Of a DNA stretch of 64,000 nucleotides, positions 1-7,467 are shown in pieces. How positions within the stretch are numbered: position 1 is the first letter of the stretch; the number at the start of each line of letters is the position of its first letter. Source of the stretch: JAIBJN01 sp963775625. Lineage in GTDB: Bacteria > Actinomycetota > Thermoleophilia > Gaiellales > Gaiellaceae. The stretch is taken from positions 186,001 through 250,000 of the forward strand of contig CAVZJM010000016.1 in the NCBI GenBank assembly GCA_963775625.1. The letters are read 5' to 3'. The translations under genes and the position numbers were made by a program. The notes under the pieces are model-generated. The model was given only the letters and a program-made list of their open reading frames with translations, was not told where the DNA came from and ran no database searches.

Positions 1-725
1 CGCCCGATCCGGATCCGGACCCGGATCCCGTCACGGACTGCAGCTGGGTCGGCGGGGTCGTCTCGGCGACGATTGCGCCGGGCACGCGGGCCACCCTGAG
101 GGTCAGCGGCGGCCAGATCCGCTTCGGCGCTCCGGCGGTGCCCTGCGGCACGGCCACGACGTCGAACACCGACGAGATCGTCGTCGAGGGCCCGACCGAT
201 ACCCGGGAGACGCTCGTCGTCGACCTCAGCGGCGGGAAGCTCGCCCCCGGGGCGACCCCCGAGGGAGCCGGACAGTCCGAGATCGAGGTCCGCGTGGAGC
301 TTCGCGACGTGGTCGACCTCGTCCGCGTCGTCGGCCCGCGCTCGAGAGCATCCTTCGCGGTTGGTTCGCGGGGGATCTCGCTCAACAGAGACGACGACGT
401 CGACATCACCGTCGATCCGGATCCGATCATGGTCTCGCTCGAGGGCAGCCGTGCGCGGGACCGGCTCACCGCCGCCGGCGGCTACGGCGCCGGGAGGCGC
501 TTCGCCGGCAGCGCGGAGCTTCGAGGCCTCGGCTCGGCCGACGTCCTCGTCGGGGGGAAGGGCAGCGACAGGATGTGGGGCGGCCGGGGGCGCGACCTGC
601 TGCGCGCGGTCGACCACAAGCGCGACCGGAAAATCGACGGCGACGCCGGCCGCGACACTGTCTACTTCGACCGCGGGCGCGACGTGCCGGTCGACTGCGA
701 ACGCCTCCGGCCCCGCCGCGGTTAG
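1..725 (+). CDS. C-terminal part of an RTX-like (hemolysin-type calcium-binding) protein, 5' end outside the window
   Basis: The frame is open from base 3, so the gene begins before the window. The visible part starts with a Pro-Asp repeat linker (PDPDPDP), runs through about 140 residues of probable beta-rich sequence, and ends with glycine/aspartate repeats (GGKGSDRMWGGRGRDLL) matching the RTX nonapeptide pattern GGxGxDxUx. In that family the repeats bind calcium outside the cell and fold into a beta-roll. The only two cysteines after the repeats and linker region are near the C-terminus and in the CSW motif near base 45. No partner secretion genes are visible, so export by a type I system is not supported here. 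The RTX assignment is good; the function of the whole protein is unknown because the N-terminus is missing. Confidence 0.7.
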   Translation, partial: PDPDPDPDPVTDCSWVGGVVSATIAPGTRATLRVSGGQIRFGAPAVPCGTATTSNTDEIVVEGPTDTRETLVVDLSGGKLAPGATPEGAGQSEIEVRVELRDVVDLVRVVGPRSRASFAVGSRGISLNRDDDVDITVDPDPIMVSLEGSRARDRLTAAGGYGAGRRFAGSAELRGLGSADVLVGGKGSDRMWGGRGRDLLRAVDHKRDRKIDGDAGRDTVYFDRGRDVPVDCERLRPRRG

Positions 726-885
726 TCTCAAGATCGCCCAGGACGTGGGCAACTCGGTGCGGCTCGAAGCGTCGAAGCCATCACACCCAGCGTCCGACCG
801 CGCGCCTAGCCTGTGGCGTGAGCTCAAGGCGGAGGCAGTGGCTGCCGAAGCTCACTGAACCGTTTCAGGCGGTCAGCGAGGACAA

Positions 886-1023
886 ATGGATCACTACGTC
901 GGCGAAGAGATAAGCACCGGGAAATCGAAGCGGTACACGGCCGCCGACGGGAACATGATCCTCGTCGTCGAGAAGCGGGAAGACGGGACCTACGTCCTCG
1001 TCGACTACGTCTTGATGAAGTGA
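886..1023 (+). CDS. Small hypothetical protein, 45 aa
   Basis: This short frame starts at ATG 886 with a GAGGA purine run just upstream and ends at TGA 1021. The peptide is charged and beta-rich: it begins MDHYVGEE and ends TYVLVDYVLMK, with a K/E-rich centre. It stands alone between the RTX-like gene and the convergent helix-hairpin-helix gene, whose stop is only 33 bases away. Codon choice is GC-ending in the second half, as in real genes nearby. I do not recognise the family, and coding status rests only on the ribosome-binding sequence, codon bias and fit between neighbours. Confidence 0.45.
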   Translation: MDHYVGEEISTGKSKRYTAADGNMILVVEKREDGTYVLVDYVLMK

Positions 1024-1055
1024 CGCCGGAGGCCGCGGGCGCCGGCGTCTTCCCG

Positions 1056-1748
1056 TCAGGGAATCACCTTCAGCTTCGGTCCGACCGTGACTCCAAGGGC
1101 GTTGTAGTCGGAGATCACAACGGTGCTCAGCAGTTGGTAGCGGCCGACCTCTGGCGCCGTGAACTCGACAGCTGCTCTGTAGGCGAGCACGTCGGGCTCT
1201 AGCCGGCCGTGCGCGGCGGCGAGCACCGCCATCTCGTCGCTCGCGGCGACCTCGGCGAGGATGTGGACGTAGTAGCTCGGTCGTCTCGAGACGACCTGAA
1301 CAGCCCGCGCACCCGAGATGCGAAACCCGACCTCGGCGCGAATCCGGCTCGAGTCAGCTCCGGACGCTACGTTCTCGGCGGCGGGCACCTCCTCGAACGT
1401 CGCGTCGTCGAGCTCGAGCTGCAAGTCGTCAGGCGCCTCCGTCGAGCTCGTCGTGTCGGGGAGCGCCGCGACCGTCGCTACGTCCCCACCCGTTCCCTCT
1501 TCCTCCTGCTCTCCCGCCTTTGGAGCCGCTTGCGCGCTCGCCATGGAGATCGATGCCAACGCCTCCGCCCGCCCGGTCCAATCCTGCTTGGCGATTCGCT
1601 CGGCGCTCACGCCCGCGACGTTGTCCATGAGCGTCGCCAGGCCGTCCGGAGACAGAGCCGCGAGTTGGGCGAAGGTCGTCACCCCGACCTCGTGAAGCCG
1701 CCGCTCGATTGCGGGGCCGATTCCCGTGATGAGCTTGAAGTCATCCAT
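1056..1748 (-). CDS. Helix-hairpin-helix domain protein, 230 aa
   Basis: The N-terminal 60 residues (DDFKLITGIGPAIERRL..., then GVTTFAQLAALSPD) form a double helix-hairpin-helix of the kind used for non-specific DNA binding and found in DUF4332-like and flap-endonuclease-like proteins. A Glu/Thr-rich low-complexity linker follows, then a C-terminal domain of about 110 residues with alternating beta strands (VQVVSRRPSYYVHILAEV). I chose ATG 1748 over the longer frame because GGGAGGG lies about 11 bases upstream and the extra N-terminus would overlap the metallopeptidase gene and is low complexity. It follows the metallopeptidase on the same strand with a 41-base gap, so the two are probably co-transcribed. 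No enzyme motif is visible. Confidence 0.7.
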   Translation of the reverse strand: MDDFKLITGIGPAIERRLHEVGVTTFAQLAALSPDGLATLMDNVAGVSAERIAKQDWTGRAEALASISMASAQAAPKAGEQEEEGTGGDVATVAALPDTTSSTEAPDDLQLELDDATFEEVPAAENVASGADSSRIRAEVGFRISGARAVQVVSRRPSYYVHILAEVAASDEMAVLAAAHGRLEPDVLAYRAAVEFTAPEVGRYQLLSTVVISDYNALGVTVGPKLKVIP

Positions 1749-1789
1749 TCGCCAGTGACCCTCCCTGAGACTGCTCGAGCCGCAGCAAG

Positions 1790-4144
1790 CTAGGCCTCCT
1801 CGAGCTCGATCTCGAGTGCCCAGCGACGCAGGATGCCGACGTCCCTTCCCTCCAGATCGGCCACCGCCAGCGTCCACTCCCCGCGAGCTTCCTGCCCGAG
1901 AAGGACGGTCAAAGCGGGAGTGTCTGACGTCCTGTAGAGCCGGACCAGGTCATCCGCGCTTCCCCCGCCGCGGTCGTGGAGAACCGAAGTGCTCCCGCTG
2001 GGTGCGCGCAGAGAGACCTTGAGGTCGCCCCGATACGTGTGCTCGATGTCGAGCGAGACGGCCATTGCTGCGATTCGACCGCTCGCCGAGACGTCCAGAG
2101 ACGACTGCACTCCCTCCGGACTATCGTCGGGGATCGTCAGGTTCGGACTGCTTTCGGCCCGGATCTGCCGCCCTGGCTCGGGCTCTTCACGAGGCTCGGG
2201 CGGTCCCGGGAGACCGAAGTCCGCCTGGATCCCGTAGAGGCTCGCGCCGAACGACCTCGCCCTCGGCCCCATTCCATAGCGGGCGAATGCCGTCCAGATG
2301 CCCTGCCGTGCCGAGGCGTGCCGTCCGTCGTCGAGCTGCCCGCCCGCCCGCTTGTGATCGAGTGCGGTCAGGATCGCGTCGCGCAAGTCGAGGAAGCTCG
2401 GGTTCGCTGGCGCGAGCTTGAGCGAGTCCACCACGAGCTGGACGCCGAGCTCCGACCCGATGCGCCTGTTCATCTCGAGGGCGGCCGCGCACCAGATCTC
2501 GCCGATCGCATGCACCTGCGTGTACCGCCCCGTCCCGAGATCGCCGAAGTCATCAGGGAAGTTCGAGTCGTATGCATATCCGCGCAGGCCGCCGGGCCGG
2601 CGTACCGCCCATGACGCGACGACCGTGCTTTCGGTGATCGTGCAGGCGAAGTAGTCGCTGCAGCCCTCCCCGAAGCCGCGGCTCTGAGGAGCGTCCAGGG
2701 CCTGGACGTTCATGGCCCCCCCGACGAGGCGATTGCTCACGCCGTGCGTGAACTCGTGGATCACGACCGTGGCATCGAGCGCGGTGTGTCTGTTCGTACT
2801 CGTCACCAGCCCCATGCTCATGACGGGACCCGAGCCCTCGACCGGCGTGTACATGTTGGCCGTCCCGTAGACCGCTCCGCGGTGAGCCCGCGCCTCGACC
2901 CGGTCGGTCGCCAGGCCACCCCGGCCGAGGTTGTCGTGCTGGAAGTTTCCGTCGGCTTCCCTGAAGCCGAGCAGATAGAAGTAGTCGTGGAGGAAGCAGC
3001 TGACGTAGAAGAGGTTCAAGATCTGTTGCTCGTCGCTCCGGGGATCGGCCGGGTCGAACGTGAGCTGGCCGTTGCGGTTTCCTCGAAGAGCCGGGCCGGT
3101 CGTGTCGAGGTGGGCGATGACGGAGTTGCCCGCGGTGCTGTCGCTCTCCACCCAATCGTCGGGGAACCCCGGGGGGAGTGGCTGTGACACCGGGACGTCA
3201 TAGTCGGCGAGCTGCCTTGGAAAACTGGTCATCTCACGCGGGCCGTCGCCGTCTCGGATGAGGACGTTTCCCCGCGCTGCGACCGTCTGCACCAGCTGAC
3301 GGCAGTAGAGGATCTCGCCGTCCTTGGCGTCGACGATCGTTCGGTACTCGCCGGCATAGCCCGGCATGGCGAGATTGATCTCCCACCCGAGCCGCAGAGC
3401 ATCGCCGAGCGGAAACCAGACGAGGCTCGCGGTGATCGAGCCGCCGAACGGGCCGCGCTCGAAGACCGCCGGCAGATCCGGCCGGTTCGAAAACGACGCG
3501 ATTGCGTTCGGCTCGAAGCCCGTCAAGTCCAGGCGCGGCAGGTCGAGCGGCTCTCCGAACTCGTCGACGGCGCCCTCTTCGTCTGCGTCGGGCACGGCCA
3601 CGTGCTGTGCCGCCCTGAGCACCGCTTCCCGTACTGGAAGCGTGGGCAGCGCCTCGATGTCGCCCGTGACCGGGACGCTGCTTCCGGCCGTCTCGCTCAA
3701 CGAGCCGTCAGGCGCGAAGCGAACGACCTGCGTCGCCTGGAAGATGGGGATTCCCTTGTGTTGCTGTTGGAGATGGACGGTCACCGCGTGGCTGCTCGTC
3801 TCCGCGACGTGCTCGTCCGCCACGTACTCGGCGGGCTCCCTGGCCTCCAGGCTCAAGACTTCGGCGATGCCCTGCACGTGGTCCAGCGCGCGCCGGACGA
3901 AGTTCTCCCGCCCGGCCGGCGCGGACTCCGAGACGACGAGCGCAGGATTTCCGGTCGTCGCGTCCAGGGCGGCGACGGCGACCCGATGCTCCCCGGGAAG
4001 GCGATCGGAGACGTCGTCGGCCACGGCCTGCAGCTCCTCCTCACGCGAGCGGGTTGCCCTGGTGACGCTGAAATCTCGCCGATCGATCTCCCGGCTCACC
4101 GGGATTCCACCCCCGGTTCTCGCTCCGTCAGCGAGAAGGCCCAC
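1790..4144 (-). CDS. M36 (fungalysin-type) zinc metallopeptidase with C-terminal P/Homo B domain, 784 aa
   Basis: The order of parts is an N-terminal leader of about 100 residues, an FTP-type propeptide (HLQQQHKGIPIFQATQVVRF), a catalytic domain with the zinc motif HEFTHGVSNRL near residue 462 and the third-ligand region GEGCSDYF about 30 residues later, and a final beta-sandwich of about 125 residues matching the P/Homo B domain (RGDLKVSLRAPSGS). M36 enzymes are secreted endopeptidases kept inactive by the propeptide. Here the N-terminus (MGLLADGARTGGG, GTG start at 4144) has no hydrophobic signal segment, so the route of export is not visible; an internal GTG about 15 codons in is an alternative start and also lacks one. 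It sits between an unknown protein gene 66 bases upstream and the HhH gene downstream. Confidence 0.85.
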   Translation of the reverse strand: MGLLADGARTGGGIPVSREIDRRDFSVTRATRSREEELQAVADDVSDRLPGEHRVAVAALDATTGNPALVVSESAPAGRENFVRRALDHVQGIAEVLSLEAREPAEYVADEHVAETSSHAVTVHLQQQHKGIPIFQATQVVRFAPDGSLSETAGSSVPVTGDIEALPTLPVREAVLRAAQHVAVPDADEEGAVDEFGEPLDLPRLDLTGFEPNAIASFSNRPDLPAVFERGPFGGSITASLVWFPLGDALRLGWEINLAMPGYAGEYRTIVDAKDGEILYCRQLVQTVAARGNVLIRDGDGPREMTSFPRQLADYDVPVSQPLPPGFPDDWVESDSTAGNSVIAHLDTTGPALRGNRNGQLTFDPADPRSDEQQILNLFYVSCFLHDYFYLLGFREADGNFQHDNLGRGGLATDRVEARAHRGAVYGTANMYTPVEGSGPVMSMGLVTSTNRHTALDATVVIHEFTHGVSNRLVGGAMNVQALDAPQSRGFGEGCSDYFACTITESTVVASWAVRRPGGLRGYAYDSNFPDDFGDLGTGRYTQVHAIGEIWCAAALEMNRRIGSELGVQLVVDSLKLAPANPSFLDLRDAILTALDHKRAGGQLDDGRHASARQGIWTAFARYGMGPRARSFGASLYGIQADFGLPGPPEPREEPEPGRQIRAESSPNLTIPDDSPEGVQSSLDVSASGRIAAMAVSLDIEHTYRGDLKVSLRAPSGSTSVLHDRGGGSADDLVRLYRTSDTPALTVLLGQEARGEWTLAVADLEGRDVGILRRWALEIELEEA

Positions 4145-4210
4145 GGCTGACCCCGACGCGCTGTGCTTGTCGGGGCCAGCGAGCTGCGCTGTGGGCGTCC
4201 GAGAGCACCG

Positions 4211-5008
4211 CTACTTCGAGTAGATCAGGTACCGCAGCGGAATGTCGTGCTGGAACTGCGGCGGTTGAGGCGGAACGTTGAGGAAGCCCGGATCCGAGTC
4301 GACGTCCAAGTGATTCGTCGCGAACGCCGCGAACGGCTGAGCGATATCAGTGATGTCGGCGGTCACGTTCTGCTCGACCAGCCGCGAGTTTTGCCCGGGG
4401 TCGGGCGCGATGATGAACAGCGAGAAGAACGTGAGCGCGGGAGCGGTCGGGGGGAACGTCCCGATGAAAGTGAAGTCCGGCCCGTTCGTCACGTCGGTGA
4501 GGTTCACCTGCTCGAATCGCACCCTGAAGTCCCGGCCGCCGAGGATGGTGGTGGCGGAGATGGGGTTGAAGATGTTCGTCGCCGGGTTGATGAAAAGCAC
4601 CGCCTGGAACAGGGCGAGCTCGTTGCTCGCGATGATCTTGCTGGGCTGGTAGGGCGGCAGGGCAACGAACTGGATGGGCGAGATCGTGACCAGATCCCAG
4701 TACACGTAACCGACGTGCGTCGGCTCGCCTATCGTGGCCACCTGGCGACTCGCCAGCTCGGCGAAGTAGTCAGCTTGTCTGTCGAGGTAGTTCTCGGTCT
4801 GCCGCGTCAGCTTGGCTCTGTAGTCGTCTATCCAGGCCCGGGCGGCCTCTTCGGTCTCGGCTGGAACGTCGACCTTCGGTCCTTCCATCCTCACGTCGAG
4901 CTCTTCGGCCAGCGCCGTCAACACCCGAGCCGGCTTCATGCGCTCCTCGGCCGCGGCTGCCTCCTGTCGCCCGCCTCGGACGACCATCTCCTGTTCAGTC
5001 GTCGCCAT
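4211..5008 (-). CDS. Unrecognised protein, 265 aa, first gene of the metallopeptidase cluster
   Basis: Start ATG 5008 is chosen because AAAGGAG lies eight bases upstream; the longer frame adds 25 residues with no ribosome binding site. The N-terminal quarter is charged and alpha-helical (EEAARAWIDDYRAKLTRQTE), and the remainder is rich in beta-forming, aromatic and Pro residues (VYWDLVTISPIQFVALPPYQ; FTFIGTFPPTAPALTFFSLF) with several Asn-Pro turns. No signal peptide, membrane helix or catalytic motif is obvious. Its stop is 66 bases from the metallopeptidase start on the same strand, so the two are likely co-expressed, and it could be a substrate, chaperone or partner of that enzyme. I do not recognise the family. 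Confidence 0.7.
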   Translation of the reverse strand: MATTEQEMVVRGGRQEAAAAEERMKPARVLTALAEELDVRMEGPKVDVPAETEEAARAWIDDYRAKLTRQTENYLDRQADYFAELASRQVATIGEPTHVGYVYWDLVTISPIQFVALPPYQPSKIIASNELALFQAVLFINPATNIFNPISATTILGGRDFRVRFEQVNLTDVTNGPDFTFIGTFPPTAPALTFFSLFIIAPDPGQNSRLVEQNVTADITDIAQPFAAFATNHLDVDSDPGFLNVPPQPPQFQHDIPLRYLIYSK

Positions 5009-5277
5009 TACGCCACTCCTTTCCTCGCTGACCTTTTCTCGAACGGGATCAGGTGCAACGGCAGGACAAGCCGGCCGCGACAACGGCGCGCGTCGTGATC
5101 CTTCTCCAATCGAATTCCCCCGTCCTGGCTCTCTGCCGGAATCTCTCCAAGCGCGGCGCCCGCGATTGGATGCACCGGCGTAATTCTTCAGGAACGAATC
5201 ACGGATGGGAATGGATCTTCGGATTCAGACGGGCGGTAACGAAGGACCAGTTCCCCATCGGTGGGAAGTACTAGTTC

Positions 5278-5898
5278 CTACCTGAGCCGAGCGGCCGCCT
5301 CGGTGCGCCGATGGACATGCAGCTTGTCCAGGATCCTGTGCACGTGGTTCTTGACGGTAGGAACCGCGATGCTGAGACGTTGCGCGATCTCCTTGTTCGA
5401 AAGACCCTGGTCGAGCAGCTCCGCGACCTCCATCTCCCGGGCGGTCAACGTCGAGCTCTGGGATGGTCCCCGAAGCTCTGCAGCCAGCGCGCCAACCCGC
5501 CTCAGCAGGCTTGCGGCGATCTTCGGCGAGCACTGGATCTCTCCGCGCGCAACGTTTTCGACGACGGTCTCGAGGTCATCGAGGGTCCCGTCTCGCGGGA
5601 CGTAACCGCACGCGCCTGCCTCTGCGCAGGCGATCACGTCCGCTTCCGTATCGGGTACGGCGAGCGCGACGACCTTCGCTTTCGGTGTCGCCTCACCGAT
5701 CGCGCGGACCGTCGCGAAGCTTTCGTCCATCGCCACGTCGACGAGAACCACGTCAGGCTCGAGGTCTCGGACGCGGGAGAGCGCCTCCCGCGAGCTCGTT
5801 GCGGTTCCCAGGACGTTCACGCGACCTCCGTGCCCGAGTGCGCGCACCATCCCTTCGCGGTAGAGGGGGATCTCAGCGACAACCAGAACGTCGATCAT
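5278..5898 (-). CDS. NarL/FixJ-type response regulator with LuxR HTH and atypical receiver, 206 aa
   Basis: A receiver domain (residues 1-120) is followed by a LuxR-type helix-turn-helix (TAREMEVAELLDQGLSNKEI, then VKNHVHRIL). The phospho-acceptor position is Asp54 in VVLVDVAMDE. Two other conserved pocket positions are altered: the usual N-terminal acidic pair is Ala8-Glu9 (VVAEIPLYREG), and the usual Lys of the GY-x-x-K motif is Arg102 (GYVPRDG). Family knowledge says that loss of these residues weakens or abolishes phosphorylation control, so this may be a phosphorylation-independent regulator. No sensor kinase is adjacent. It lies directly upstream of the metallopeptidase cluster on the same strand, separated by about 270 bases, and could regulate it; that link is inference. 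Confidence 0.85.
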   Translation of the reverse strand: MIDVLVVAEIPLYREGMVRALGHGGRVNVLGTATSSREALSRVRDLEPDVVLVDVAMDESFATVRAIGEATPKAKVVALAVPDTEADVIACAEAGACGYVPRDGTLDDLETVVENVARGEIQCSPKIAASLLRRVGALAAELRGPSQSSTLTAREMEVAELLDQGLSNKEIAQRLSIAVPTVKNHVHRILDKLHVHRRTEAAARLR

Positions 5899-6110
5899 CG
5901 AATCTCCGATGATTCAGCTGCCGCAGGAATCTGAGACGACGGCTGGGCACGTCGCACCCGCTCCTTTCCTGCCTATCGGGCCCGTACCTACTACGTCTGT
6001 GACTCGATGTCAAACGGTGCGGTCGGTCCTGGCCTCGTCGAGGTGGCCATCGAGAGCAAGGTGCCAGCAGTGCCGCGATCCGGCGATCGGGGTCCTCGTC
6101 GAAAGATCAG

Positions 6111-6175
6111 CGGAGGGGGAGGGGTTCGAATCCTCGATCCGCCTAACGGCGGATGGACGTTCTCGAGACCGTCCA
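6111..6175 (-). pseudogene. Remnant of the 3' half of tRNA-Ser(CGA)
   Basis: Over about 60 bases this segment matches the 3' part of the intact tRNA-Ser(CGA) at 6886-6974 in the same orientation: acceptor 3' strand, T arm with TTCGAA, variable arm (GATCCGCCTAACG) and the TCTCGA anticodon-loop region, with about ten differences. The 5' half (acceptor 5' strand and D arm) is absent and the anticodon stem no longer pairs normally, so it cannot be a functional tRNA. It sits in the otherwise gene-free stretch 5899-6293, where I see nothing else. Such displaced 3' ends are typical scars of integration at tRNA genes. Confidence 0.7.
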
Positions 6176-6293
6176 CGCACGTCTGATTTGCAGGGCATCT
6201 ACGGCGGCAGGTTCGTCCCGCGCTAGCGGGGCGTCACACAAGCTGCACGTCGGACCTCCTTTCCGCTGCAACGGCCATGTCAGAATCCGTGCC

Positions 6294-6869
6294 GTGGTTC
6301 GCCGCCTCGACGCCGACGATTGCGTGCTCGCTGTGATTGACACGCAGGACGGCTTCCTGCGGAAGCTGTCGGACGAGGAAGCAGCGGTGCTCGTCGATCG
6401 AATCCGCTGGCTGTGCCGGCTGGCCGACTGGCTGCGCGTGCCGGTCGTGGTCACCGAGGAGGAGCCCGAGGTGAACGGCGAGACCGCCCCGCCGGTCACG
6501 GGCGCCCTCTCCGCTGAGACGGTCAGGCACGTCAAGCCGATCTTCGATCTCTCCGCGTGTCCTGCGATCCTCGCGGACGTGATGCGGCACGGGCGGGACA
6601 TGGTCGCGCTCTGCGGGCTCGAGACCGACGTCTGCGTCGCCCAATCGGCGCTCGGGCTCCTGGACGCTGGGAAGCGCGTGGTCGTCGTCGAGGACGCGGT
6701 CGGCTCCCCGGGTGCGGCGCACGCGCAGGGGCTCGAGCGGATGGCCCGCGCCGGCGTCGAACTCGTCGGCGTCAAGGGCCTCGCCTACGACTGGCTGAGG
6801 ACGGTCGAGCGCGCCAGCGAGTTTGGCGCCGCCACCGGGCGCGACGCCCCGGCGGGGATCGTTCTCTGA
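6294..6869 (+). CDS. Isochorismatase-family cysteine hydrolase, 191 aa
   Basis: The predicted catalytic triad of the family is present: Asp in VLAVIDTQDGF near the N-terminus, Lys in RHVKPIFD, and Cys in GLETDVCVAQSALGLL. The family hydrolyses vinyl ethers or amides (isochorismate, nicotinamide, N-carbamoyl compounds); the substrate here cannot be told. GTG 6294 is chosen because homology to the fold begins at once after it (VVRRLDADDCVLAVIDT), while the longer frame runs back into the tRNA remnant. There is no clear ribosome binding sequence, so a leaderless or weakly initiated transcript is possible. The gene is flanked by the tRNA-Ser remnant and the intact tRNA-Ser(CGA), 16 bases downstream on the other strand, suggesting it arrived or was rearranged with that duplication. 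Confidence 0.85.
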   Translation: MVRRLDADDCVLAVIDTQDGFLRKLSDEEAAVLVDRIRWLCRLADWLRVPVVVTEEEPEVNGETAPPVTGALSAETVRHVKPIFDLSACPAILADVMRHGRDMVALCGLETDVCVAQSALGLLDAGKRVVVVEDAVGSPGAAHAQGLERMARAGVELVGVKGLAYDWLRTVERASEFGAATGRDAPAGIVL

Positions 6870-6885
6870 CGCGAAGGACGCAAAG

Positions 6886-6974
6886 CGGAGGGGGAGGGAT
6901 TCGAACCCTCGATCCGCCTAACGACGGATAACGGTTTTCGAGACCGCCGCATTCGTCCGCTCTGCCACCCCTCC
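6886..6974 (-). tRNA. tRNA-Ser(CGA)
   Basis: Read on the minus strand it begins GGAGGGGTGGC, has the anticodon stem-loop GCGGT-CTCGAAA-ACCGT (anticodon CGA), a long type II variable arm, the T loop TTCGAAT and the matching acceptor strand CCCCTCC with discriminator G. CCA is not encoded. It reads the UCG codon, common in this GC-rich genome. It is the first of two adjacent tRNA-Ser genes on this strand, with a 28-base spacer. Confidence 0.95.
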
Positions 6975-7002
6975 GACGGTCTGGTGCGAGCGCTCTGCGG
7001 AG

Positions 7003-7093
7003 CGGAGAAGGAGGGATTCGAACCCTCGAGGGAGGTAATCACCCCCCTAACGCCTTAGCAGGGCGCCGCCTTCAGCCACTCGGCCACTTCTCC
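7003..7093 (-). tRNA. tRNA-Ser(GCT)
   Basis: On the minus strand it begins GGAGAAGTGGCCGAGTGG, carries the anticodon arm GCGCC-CTGCTAA-GGCGT (anticodon GCU, reading AGC/AGU), an extended variable arm and the T loop TTCGAAT, and ends with CTTCTCC plus discriminator G. CCA is not encoded. It lies just upstream of tRNA-Ser(CGA) and the two may share a transcript. Confidence 0.95.
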
Positions 7094-7211
7094 GTGCCGG
7101 GCCATGGTACCAGTGTCCTTTGCAGGTCCCCAGACGCGACGAAGCCCGCCTCGGTGGGTTAGGAGCCGCACGACCGAAACGGGCATTCGCCAGACGCCGG
7201 GGGATATGTGA

Positions 7212-7263
7212 GGGGAGCCGGCACCAGGCATCATGCACGGAGACCGCCCTGGGTGCCGTCCCC
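7212..7263. other. Imperfect long hairpin in the gene-free stretch 7094-7467
   Basis: Arms at 7212-7229 and 7246-7263 pair over about 15 positions with small bulges (GGGGA with TCCCC, CGGCACC with GGTGCCG) around a 16-base loop. It lies upstream of the serine tRNAs and of the LigD-type polymerase gene. I compared the region with the conserved cores of SRP RNA, RNase P RNA and tmRNA and did not find them. It may be a structured RNA or a chance GC-rich hairpin; apart from it I see no gene in 7094-7467. Confidence 0.3.
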
Positions 7264-7467
7264 TTGAAGGGGGATTCGCCGCGTGTGCTGAACCCAGGAG
7301 TGCATGGCGAAATGACGGCTGTGCCGCCGGGCCGCGCTGCTCGCCCCGAGGACGTCGTCCTCGGTCGCGCCCGTAGCTCATTCGCTACGAGCGCTCCCTG
7401 CGTCCTTGCCTCGGAACGACCATCGCACCCCGACGACGAGCGACATTCCGCCATACCCTCCTAGGCG

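Noticed and set aside
7055..7381. Minus-strand open frame leading into tRNA-Ser(GCT)
   Set aside because: Its last residues are the translation of the tRNA itself, a common false call.
7094..7467. SRP RNA, RNase P RNA or tmRNA gene
   Set aside because: None of the conserved cores (for example GGAAGGAAGC of SRP RNA) is present on either strand.
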